Below, in pieces: positions 53,365 through 64,000 of a stretch of DNA of 64,000 nucleotides. Positions within the stretch are counted from its first letter, which is position 1. Each line of letters begins with the position of its first letter. The position numbers and the translations under genes were made by a program. Source of the stretch: Kluyvera intermedia (lineage in GTDB: Bacteria; Pseudomonadota; Gammaproteobacteria; Enterobacterales; Enterobacteriaceae); NCBI RefSeq assembly GCF_034424175.1, contig NZ_CP139986.1:3720001-3784000 (forward strand). Direction: 5' to 3'. The notes under the pieces are model-generated. The model made no database searches. It was not told the origin of the DNA and saw nothing but the letters and a program-made list of their open reading frames with translations.

Positions 53365-54168
53365 TTAGTCCCATTGGGGGGCAAGGCCTTCCGGGCTAAC
53401 CAGCCTGTCATTCATATCCAGAGATGCAATTGCTTTCTTATCTTCTGCATCAAGCTGCAAATCCAGCGCCAGCAGGTTGCTTGCCAGGTTTTCACGCTTA
53501 GTTGAGGATGGGATCACCGCATAGCCTTCACCCATCGCCCAGGCCAGAATAACCTGCGCAGCCGTCACGTTGTGCTTATCCGCAATATGAGAAATCACTT
53601 TATCTTTCATAGCCTTACCATAGGCTAACGTCATATAAGATGTGATATGGATACCTTTTTCAGAGGCCCAATCAACCACTTTACGGTTTTGCAGGTACGG
53701 TGATAATTCTATCTGGTTGGTTGCGATATTTTCTACACCAACCGCTTTTATAGCCCGCGCCATCAATGGAATAGTGAAGTTAGAGATACCGATCTGGCGG
53801 GTCAGCCCCTGTGCTTTCGCTTCCAGAAGTGCTGCCATAAACTCTTCTACTGATACAGCATCTTTCGGTGATGGCCAGTGAATCAACGTCAGATCAACGT
53901 AGTCTGTACGCAGCTTTTCCAGACTTTCTTTCAAGCTTGAAATGAGTTTTTCTTTACTCAGATTCTCGGTCCAAATCTTGGTCGTAATAAACAACTCTTC
54001 ACGTGCGACACCACTTTCAGCGATAGCCTGGCCAACAGCCGCTTCGTTATCATAAATTTGTGCAGTGTCGATAGCGCGATAGCCCAGTTCCAGCGCCGTT
54101 TTTATAGAAGCGATAACCACATCATCTTTCAGACGGAATGTACCGAGACCAAATGCAGGGATTGTCAT
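53365..54168 (-). CDS. dkgB: 2,5-diketo-D-gluconate reductase B / methylglyoxal reductase
   Basis: A 267-residue aldo/keto reductase matching E. coli DkgB along its whole length (MTIPAFGLGTFRLKDDVV to SPEGLAPQWD). The catalytic residues are in YRAIDTAQIYDNE (Asp, Tyr), ITTKIW (Lys) and TLIHWPSP (His). It reduces 2,5-diketogluconate, methylglyoxal and similar carbonyls with NADPH. This is the core-genome reductase; the three reductases at 3.6-11.9 kb are distinct accessory ones. Confidence 0.97.
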   Translation of the reverse strand: MTIPAFGLGTFRLKDDVVIASIKTALELGYRAIDTAQIYDNEAAVGQAIAESGVAREELFITTKIWTENLSKEKLISSLKESLEKLRTDYVDLTLIHWPSPKDAVSVEEFMAALLEAKAQGLTRQIGISNFTIPLMARAIKAVGVENIATNQIELSPYLQNRKVVDWASEKGIHITSYMTLAYGKAMKDKVISHIADKHNVTAAQVILAWAMGEGYAVIPSSTKRENLASNLLALDLQLDAEDKKAIASLDMNDRLVSPEGLAPQWD

Positions 54169-54296
54169 TATTTTCCTCTTTATTTACCAATATAGGTTAA
54201 CTAAGAACCATTATGACGAACGCAAGGATGGGAAAAAAGATCGTAAAACGCAGAGGATTTTTGCTAAATCAGCAACAATAAAACAGCAGATACAAA

Positions 54297-54324
54297 AAAG
54301 CCCTGAGCTAATGCTCAGGGCTTT
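54297..54324 (-). terminator. Terminator of the rRNA operon
   Basis: Stem AAAGCCCTGAGC/GCTCAGGGCTTT with a 4-base loop; on the minus strand a T-run follows, just after tRNA-Asp. Confidence 0.9.
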
Positions 54325-54331
54325 CAATAAG

Positions 54332-54408
54332 TGGCGGAACGGACGGGACTCGAACCCGCGACCCCCTGCGTGACAGGCAGGTATTCTAACCGACTGAACT
54401 ACCGCTCC
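54332..54408 (-). tRNA. aspU: tRNA-Asp (anticodon GUC)
   Basis: 77 nt including CCA; last gene of the rRNA operon, as in E. coli rrnH. Identical in sequence to aspV at 45713-45789. Confidence 0.98.
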
Positions 54409-54461
54409 ACCGAATTTCTTTGTCACTACCCGGATTATTCATCCCGGTTTACTGCAATTTG

Positions 54462-54581
54462 ATGCCTGGCAGTTCCCTACTCTCGCATGGGGAGACCCCA
54501 CACTACCATCGGCGCTACGGCGTTTCACTTCTGAGTTCGGCATGGGGTCAGGTGGGACCACCGCGCTGTTGCCGCCAGGCA
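54462..54581 (-). rRNA. rrf: 5S rRNA
   Basis: 120 nt on the minus strand from TGCCTGGCGGCA to TGCCAGGCAT, with the universal CCGAACTCAGAAGTGAAACG segment. It differs from common E. coli copies at positions 13-14 (AACA in place of AGTA). Confidence 0.98.
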
Positions 54582-54676
54582 AATTCTGTTTATCAACACG
54601 CATCTCTGCATGTCGATTTAATCTGTCTCAAGCTGAATATCGTGTCTCATCACCAACAAAACACCTTTGGCGTTGT

Positions 54677-57586
<2,910 letters not shown>

Positions 57587-57796
57587 TCACAACCCGAAGA
57601 TGTTTCGTAAAACATTCCGCAGTTGCGAAAATTTGAGAGACTCGAACACACCGCTTATCTGTTCTTATTACGGAGAACAGACACAGTGTGTCGTTTCAAT
57701 TTTCAGCTTGATCCAGATTTTTAAAGAGCAAAACTTCGCAGTGAACCTTTTCAGGTACACTCTGAAGTTTTTTTTGTTTTGTTCGCAGTAAAAGGA

Positions 57797-57872
57797 TGGT
57801 GGAGCTATGCGGGATCGAACCGCAGACCTCCTGCGTGCAAGGCAGGCGCTCTCCCAGCTGAGCTATAACCCC
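57797..57872 (-). tRNA. alaV: tRNA-Ala (anticodon UGC)
   Basis: 76 nt including CCA in the 16S-23S spacer; acceptor GGGGTTA, anticodon loop CTTGCAC. Confidence 0.98.
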
Positions 57873-57898
57873 ATCGTAACACTAATCTCTGGATACCC

Positions 57899-57981
57899 TA
57901 ATTCGTTTCCGGGCAAGGCGTGGTGACGCGAAGCATACTTATGTATGTGAGCGTCGCCGCAACGCAGCACGGAGGCGAATT

Positions 57982-57983
<2 letters not shown>
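57899..57983. repeat. Long imperfect hairpin in the tRNA-Ile/tRNA-Ala spacer
   Basis: Outer ends AATTCG/CGAATT and inner arms GACGC/GCGTC and CATAC/GTATG (loop TTAT, 57934-57947) fold the whole stretch. The Ile-Ala tRNA spacer is thereby about 110 bases instead of the roughly 40 usual in E. coli. It looks like an inserted stem-loop block of the kind exchanged between rRNA spacers. Confidence 0.75.
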
Positions 57984-58058
<75 letters not shown>

Positions 58059-58127
58059 GCAGAGATTTTTACTGCTAATTTTCATCAGACAATCTGTGTG
58101 GACACTTCAAAGCACGTTTCTTTAAGG

Positions 58128-59667
<1,540 letters not shown>

Positions 59668-59800
59668 AAGTGTTTGATGCTCAATAAATTAAACTTCGTA
59701 ATGAATTACGTATGTTCACTCGTTGAGACTTGGTATTCATTTAGCGTCTTGCGACGTTTAAGAATCCGTATCTTCGAGTGCCCACACAGATTGTCTGATA

Positions 59801-59815
59801 AATTGTTAAAGAGCA
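59801..59815 (-). promoter_or_regulatory. rRNA antitermination boxA
   Basis: TGCTCTTTAACAATT on the minus strand in the leader, the canonical boxA that recruits NusB/NusE. Confidence 0.9.
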
Positions 59816-59853
59816 GTGCAACACGGCTTTCGCTCACTGTTGCGAGGTGGCGT

Positions 59854-59881
59854 ATATTACGCTTTCCTCTTTCAGAGTCAA
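59854..59881 (-). promoter_or_regulatory. rRNA promoter P2
   Basis: Minus strand: TTGACT, 16 bases, TAATAT. Confidence 0.85.
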
Positions 59882-59974
59882 GCATTTAATTTCGCTTTTC
59901 TCTGTCGGCGTTCTCTTAAGAACCCCTGCTGCCCCGGCGGCTTGCTTGCCGTTGTTCCGTCTCAGTGGGGCCGC

Positions 59975-60002
59975 ATTATAGGGAGTTAATTCAGGCTGAC
60001 AA
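59975..60002 (-). promoter_or_regulatory. rRNA promoter P1
   Basis: Minus strand: TTGTCA, 16 bases, TATAAT, followed by a GC-rich discriminator (GCGGCC) typical of stringently controlled promoters. About 120 bases upstream of P2. The rest of the 59668-60054 region is leader sequence. Confidence 0.88.
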
Positions 60003-60054
60003 GAGGAAAAATGCATTTTTCTTTCAACCGCTCACCTTTTCGCCTTTTTGCCGC

Positions 60055-60618
60055 TTATTTCTGCTTTTTGATAGCCGCAGGCAGGTCTGCCAGGCTGTTA
60101 ATCACCCAGTCGGCGGCTTTTTCAGCCTCTTCCGTCACCGGTTTGCCAGTACGCACCAGTACCTTCATGCCAACATTCGCAGCAGCGGCCGCCTGCATGT
60201 CTTCAATTTTGTCGCCTACCATATAAGAAGAAGCCATATCGATATCCAGATACTCTTGCGCTGACTTCAACATACCGGGATGCGGTTTACGACAGTCACA
60301 CACCTGGCGGTATTCTTCTACACTCCCCTGAGGGTGGTGCGGACAAAAATAGATGCCATCAAGATCGACACCACGGTCTGCTAATGACCAGTCCATCCAT
60401 TCCGTCAGCGTCTCGAACTGCGCTTCGGTAAATTTCCCGCGAGCGATACCAGACTGGTTGGTGACCAGCACCAGCGCATAGCCCATCTCTTTTAGTTCGC
60501 GCATAGCATCGATGACGCCATCGATAAATTCAAAATTGTCGATTTCATGGACATAGCCGTGATCGACATTAATCGTGCCATCACGATCGAGAAAAATTGC
60601 GGGTATGGACTTTGCCAC
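60055..60618 (-). CDS. gmhB: D-glycero-beta-D-manno-heptose 1,7-bisphosphate 7-phosphatase
   Basis: Removes the 7-phosphate in ADP-heptose synthesis. The 187-residue HAD phosphatase shows motif I IFLDRDGTINVDHGY, motif II VTNQSGIARG, a zinc-binding CPHHPQG...CDCRKP and motif IV GDKIEDMQAA. GTG at 60618 is the likely start (VAKSIPAIFLDRDG; AGGAG upstream), agreeing with the E. coli protein; an upstream ATG at 60672 gives a non-homologous extension. Confidence 0.96.
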   Translation of the reverse strand: MAKSIPAIFLDRDGTINVDHGYVHEIDNFEFIDGVIDAMRELKEMGYALVLVTNQSGIARGKFTEAQFETLTEWMDWSLADRGVDLDGIYFCPHHPQGSVEEYRQVCDCRKPHPGMLKSAQEYLDIDMASSYMVGDKIEDMQAAAAANVGMKVLVRTGKPVTEEAEKAADWVINSLADLPAAIKKQK

Positions 60619-60704
60619 CGTGTCACTCCTAATAATGCATGTGCTTTTATTATCGCATGTTTCGTCTGGCAAGAAAGTGTCGATCTTATAAAGAAGATTG
60701 ATTT

Positions 60705-60720
60705 AGCCGTCTAGATGCCT
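60705..60720 (+). promoter_or_regulatory. MetJ tandem operator of metNIQ
   Basis: AGCCGTCTAGATGCCT matches two adjacent AGACGTCT met boxes at 13 of 16 positions, about 85 bases before metN. Confidence 0.8.
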
Positions 60721-60805
60721 TAACATCCGTTTTGTTGACGGTCATCGCCCGTCTCTGGCAGAACAAAATGCCGTGGATAACACCTAACCGATAATAAATA
60801 ATCTA

Positions 60806-61837
60806 ATGATTAAACTTTCGAATATTACAAAAGTGTTCCAGCAGGGGCACCGTACGATACAGGCGCTGAATAACGTCAGCCTGCATGTGCCCGCCGGGCA
60901 AATTTATGGCGTCATTGGCGCATCCGGTGCAGGTAAAAGTACGCTGATTCGCTGCGTGAACCTGCTTGAGCGCCCAACCGAAGGCAGCGTAGAGGTCGGA
61001 GGCCAGGAGCTTACTGCATTATCTGAAGCAGCTTTAACTAAAGCGCGCCGTCAGATTGGCATGATTTTCCAGCACTTTAACCTGCTCTCTTCCCGTACCG
61101 TCTTTGGCAACGTCGCGCTTCCTCTGGAGCTCGATAACACGCCGAAAGATGAAATCAAACGCCGCGTGACCGAATTGCTTGATCTCGTGGGCTTGTCGGA
61201 TAAACACGACAGCTACCCAGCGAACCTTTCCGGCGGTCAGAAACAGCGTGTGGCCATTGCGCGAGCACTGGCGAGCAATCCAAAGGTGCTGCTGTGCGAT
61301 GAAGCCACCAGCGCGCTCGACCCGGCAACAACTCGCTCTATTCTCGAACTGCTCAAAGACATCAACCGTCGTTTGGGTTTAACCATTTTGCTCATCACCC
61401 ATGAAATGGACGTGGTGAAGCGCATCTGCGACTGTGTTGCAGTAATTAGCAACGGTGAACTGATTGAACAGGATACGGTGAGCGAAATGTTCTCCCATCC
61501 GAAGACGCCGCTGGCGCAACAATTCATTCAGGCTACGCTGCATCTGGATATTCCAGAAGACTATCAGGCACGCCTGAAAGAGCAGCAAATCGCTGATAGC
61601 GTGCCAATGCTACGCATGGAGTTTACCGGTCATTCGGTCGACGCCCCGCTGCTGTCAGAAACTGCGCGTCGCTTTAACGTCAATAACAACATTATTAGCG
61701 CGCAGATGGATTACGCGGGCGGCGTGAAGTTCGGCATTATGCTGACCGAAATGCACGGTACGCCTGAAGATACGCAAGCAGCCATCGCCTGGTTGCAGCA
61801 ACACCATGTAAAAGTAGAGGTACTGGGTTATGTCTGA
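60806..61837 (+). CDS. metN: Methionine ABC importer, ATP-binding subunit
   Basis: ATPase of the MetNIQ importer for D- and L-methionine. The 343-residue protein has Walker A GASGAGKST (38-46), signature LSGGQKQR, Walker B VLLCDEATSALD and the switch histidine LLITHEM, followed by the C-terminal NIL domain (about 265-340) that binds methionine for feedback inhibition. It overlaps metI by eight bases. Expected to be MetJ-repressed through the upstream tandem box. Confidence 0.98.
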   Translation: MIKLSNITKVFQQGHRTIQALNNVSLHVPAGQIYGVIGASGAGKSTLIRCVNLLERPTEGSVEVGGQELTALSEAALTKARRQIGMIFQHFNLLSSRTVFGNVALPLELDNTPKDEIKRRVTELLDLVGLSDKHDSYPANLSGGQKQRVAIARALASNPKVLLCDEATSALDPATTRSILELLKDINRRLGLTILLITHEMDVVKRICDCVAVISNGELIEQDTVSEMFSHPKTPLAQQFIQATLHLDIPEDYQARLKEQQIADSVPMLRMEFTGHSVDAPLLSETARRFNVNNNIISAQMDYAGGVKFGIMLTEMHGTPEDTQAAIAWLQQHHVKVEVLGYV

Positions 61838-62483
61838 GGCCATGATGTGGTTACTGGCGCGTGGCGTCTGGGAAACGCTGGCGATGACATTCGTGTCAGG
61901 CTTTTTCGGCTTCGTGATTGGTCTACCGGTTGGCGTACTTTTATATGTCACGCGCCCAGGACAAATCATCGAGAACGGCAAGGTTTATCGCGTGCTTTCT
62001 GCGCTGGTGAACATCTTCCGTTCCATCCCGTTCATTATCTTACTGGTGTGGATGATTCCATTCACTCGTGTCATTGTCGGAACGTCTATTGGTTTACAGG
62101 CCGCCATTGTGCCACTGACCGTGGGTGCCGCACCGTTTATCGCCCGTATGGTCGAAAACGCCCTGCTGGAAATTCCGGGTGGCTTGATTGAGGCCTCACG
62201 TGCGATGGGTGCAACGCCGATGCAGATCGTCTGTAAAGTTCTGCTCCCGGAAGCCTTGCCGGGGCTGGTGAACGCAGCAACGATTACCCTGATTACACTG
62301 GTCGGTTATTCCGCCATGGGTGGTGCAGTCGGTGCCGGTGGTCTGGGGCAAATTGGCTATCAATACGGTTACATTGGCTATAATGCGACCGTGATGAATA
62401 CAGTGCTGGTATTACTTGTTGTTCTGGTTTATTTAATTCAATTATCTGGCGATCGTATCGTTCGGTCAGTGACTCATAAATAG
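61830..62483 (+). CDS. metI: Methionine ABC importer, permease subunit
   Basis: A 217-residue inner-membrane permease with about five helices and the coupling EAA-like loop LIEASRAMGATPMQIVCKVLLP. It starts within the end of metN (eight-base overlap). Length as in E. coli. Confidence 0.97.
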   Translation: MSEAMMWLLARGVWETLAMTFVSGFFGFVIGLPVGVLLYVTRPGQIIENGKVYRVLSALVNIFRSIPFIILLVWMIPFTRVIVGTSIGLQAAIVPLTVGAAPFIARMVENALLEIPGGLIEASRAMGATPMQIVCKVLLPEALPGLVNAATITLITLVGYSAMGGAVGAGGLGQIGYQYGYIGYNATVMNTVLVLLVVLVYLIQLSGDRIVRSVTHK

Positions 62484-62523
62484 CGTTACACACAACACAA
62501 CTCAAAAGTTTAAGGATATAAGC

Positions 62524-63339
62524 ATGGCGTTCAATTTTAAAACCTTTGCGGCAGTGGGTGCTCTGATTGGTTCTCTGGCACTTGTTGGTTGCGGTCAAGA
62601 TGAAAAAGATCCAAACCATATTAAAGTCGGTGTGATTGTCGGTGCGGAACAGCAGGTTGCTGAAGTTGCCCAGAAAGTAGCGAAAGAAAAATACGGTCTG
62701 GACGTCGAACTGGTCACATTCAACGACTACGTTCTGCCGAACGAAGCGGTGAGCAAAGGTGATATCGACGCCAACGCCTTCCAGCACAAACCATACTTGG
62801 ATCAGCAGATCAAAGACCGTGGCTACAAACTGGTTTCTGTTGGTAACACCTTCGTTTACCCAATCGCAGGCTACTCCAAGAAAATTAAATCTCTGGACGA
62901 ACTGAAAGCGGGTGACCAGATTGCCGTACCTAACGACCCAACTAACCTTGGCCGTACTCTGCTGCTGCTGCAGGCACAGGGTTTAATCAAACTGAAAGAT
63001 GGCGTTGGTCTGCTGCCAACTTCACTGGATATTGTTGAAAACCCGAAAAACCTGAAGATTGTTGAACTGGAAGCTCCACAGCTGCCACGTTCTCTGGACG
63101 ATGCACAAATTGCACTGGCCGTTATCAACACCACTTACGCCAGCCAGATCAATCTGACGCCAGCGAAAGACGGTATCTTCGTTGAAGGTAAAGATTCTCC
63201 TTACGTGAACATGATCGTATCGCGTGAAGATAACAAAGACGCTGACAACGTGAAGAAATTCGTTGAGGCTTACCAGTCTGACGAAGTTTACGAAGCAGCA
63301 AACAAAATCTTTAACGGCGGTGCTGTTAAAGGCTGGTAA
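62524..63339 (+). CDS. metQ: Methionine-binding lipoprotein MetQ
   Basis: Substrate-binding component, a 271-residue precursor with lipobox LALVGC (Cys23) and the NLPA fold: HIKVGVIVGAEQQVAEVAQ, FNDYVLPNEAVSKGDIDANAF, and DPTNLGRTLLLLQ. The residue after Cys is Gly, so outer- versus inner-membrane location cannot be read with certainty. Followed by a terminator. Confidence 0.97.
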   Translation: MAFNFKTFAAVGALIGSLALVGCGQDEKDPNHIKVGVIVGAEQQVAEVAQKVAKEKYGLDVELVTFNDYVLPNEAVSKGDIDANAFQHKPYLDQQIKDRGYKLVSVGNTFVYPIAGYSKKIKSLDELKAGDQIAVPNDPTNLGRTLLLLQAQGLIKLKDGVGLLPTSLDIVENPKNLKIVELEAPQLPRSLDDAQIALAVINTTYASQINLTPAKDGIFVEGKDSPYVNMIVSREDNKDADNVKKFVEAYQSDEVYEAANKIFNGGAVKGW

Positions 63340-63367
63340 TTTTATTCCCCATAAATAATTTCTTATA

Positions 63368-63389
63368 AAGACGGGCGCATGCCCGTCTT
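63368..63389 (+). terminator. Terminator of metNIQ
   Basis: Nine-bp stem AAGACGGGC/GCCCGTCTT with a GCAT loop and a short T-rich tail. Confidence 0.8.
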
Positions 63390-63451
63390 GTCATTTATGC
63401 AATCACCTGATTCAATAGCCCTCCAGGTCTACCCTTTATAGAGGAATTATT

Positions 63452-63856
63452 ATGCGTGCTTTACCGGTCTGTTTATTAGCACTCCTGTTAGGTGGTTGCT
63501 CCATGCTAAACAGATCTCCTGTTGAACCTGTCCAAAGCACTGCGACCCCCGTCAAAACGGAGACCGCAAAACCTAAAGCGCCACGTGCGGCACCTGTCAG
63601 AATTATAACGAACGCAGAAGATCTGGTCGGTAAACCGTTCCGTGAACTGGGTGATGTTTCCGGTGATTCATGCCAGGCGACAAACCAGGATTCTCCACCG
63701 AATATTCCAACTGCTCGCAAACGCATGCAGATTAATGCCTCCAAAATGAAGGCAAACGCCGTGTTGCTACACAGCTGTGAAGTCACCAGCGGTACGCCGG
63801 GCTGTTATCGTCAGGCGGTATGCGTAGGAACAGCTCTTAACGTAAGTGCTAAATGA
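63452..63856 (+). CDS. rcsF: Outer-membrane lipoprotein RcsF
   Basis: Envelope-stress sensor feeding the Rcs phosphorelay. The 134-residue precursor has lipobox LLGGC (Cys16), a proline-rich linker and a globular part with four cysteines (DSCQAT, LLHSCEV, TPGCYRQAVCVG) that form the two disulphides of RcsF. The last bases overlap the next start (ATGA). Confidence 0.97.
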   Translation: MRALPVCLLALLLGGCSMLNRSPVEPVQSTATPVKTETAKPKAPRAAPVRIITNAEDLVGKPFRELGDVSGDSCQATNQDSPPNIPTARKRMQINASKMKANAVLLHSCEVTSGTPGCYRQAVCVGTALNVSAK

Positions 63857-64000
63857 GCAATTTCTCATTTGAGCAAATAGGCGTTATCCGCTCTCCTTAT
63901 AAAGAGAAGTTTGCCGTACCTCGCCAGCCGGGATTGGTCAAAAGTTGCAGCGGTGAACTGCATCTGGTGCCTCCCTATAACCAGGCCGATGCCGTACGCG
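63853..64000 (+). CDS. trmO: tRNA-Thr (N6-threonylcarbamoyl-A37) methyltransferase TrmO, partial
   Basis: The frame beginning MSNFSFEQIGVIRSPYKEKF at 63853 continues open to the window end (49 codons). It matches the N-terminus of TrmO (TsaA/YaeB), which methylates t6A37 in tRNA-Thr. The ATGA overlap with rcsF agrees with the enterobacterial arrangement. The rest lies outside the window. Confidence 0.93.
   Translation, partial: MSNFSFEQIGVIRSPYKEKFAVPRQPGLVKSCSGELHLVPPYNQADAVR

Overview
The window is chromosomal DNA from a member of the Enterobacteriaceae. From about 21.7 kb to the right edge the genes match the E. coli/Salmonella core backbone closely in sequence and order: thrW, proA-proB, phoE, crl, frsA, gpt, pepD, dinB, dpaA, yafJ, gmhA, fadE, yafV, aspV, dnaQ/rnhA, yafS, gloB, mltD, yafD, yafC, dkgB, an rrnH-type rRNA operon, gmhB, metNIQ, rcsF, trmO. 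It is not E. coli K-12: a complete Na+-NQR operon (nqrA-F plus nqrM) lies between dinB and dpaA, yafNO and yafE are missing, and extra transporter genes are present. An Enterobacter/Lelliottia/Kluyvera/Buttiauxella-type organism fits best, but the genus cannot be fixed from the sequence alone.

Left part (1-17.2 kb), accessory. It opens with two overlapping minus-strand c-di-GMP genes: an active-looking diguanylate cyclase with an I-site, and a periplasmic-sensor protein whose GGDEF domain is degenerate and which runs off the window. Next comes a scar in which pieces of two genes from further right are fused. A redox/stress cluster follows: three aldo/keto reductases (one with a twin-arginine signal), a LysR regulator, an NAD(P)-binding protein, a small DUF1471 periplasmic protein, a Bcr/CflA-type exporter, an exported dienelactone-hydrolase-like protein, a CusRS/HprRS-like two-component system, a cupin, an exported carboxymuconolactone-decarboxylase protein, a Tat-signal flavodoxin and a frameshifted alpha/beta hydrolase. 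Three perfect TGACA-N4-TGTCA palindromes lie upstream of cluster genes and have the geometry of CusR/HprR boxes, so I propose a local regulon of the cluster's own response regulator.

Island at thrW (17.2-21.7 kb). An AT-rich two-gene operon codes for a UvrD-like SF1 helicase with a divergent N-terminal domain and a translationally coupled 233-residue protein of unknown function. Beside it is a P4/CP4-type integrase pseudogene with one nonsense and two frameshift lesions, next to tRNA-Thr(CGU). This layout suggests an anti-phage defence module immobilised by loss of its integrase; it is the best candidate here for an undescribed system.

Core part (21.7-64 kb). Recognisable regulatory sites include Pho boxes at proB/phoE, a LexA box at dinB, a FadR box at fadE, a MetJ tandem box at metN, and rRNA P1/P2 promoters with boxA. 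The rRNA operon (minus strand) is 16S - tRNA-Ile(GAU) - tRNA-Ala(UGC) - 23S - 5S - tRNA-Asp(GUC), with an unusually long folded spacer between the Ile and Ala tRNAs.
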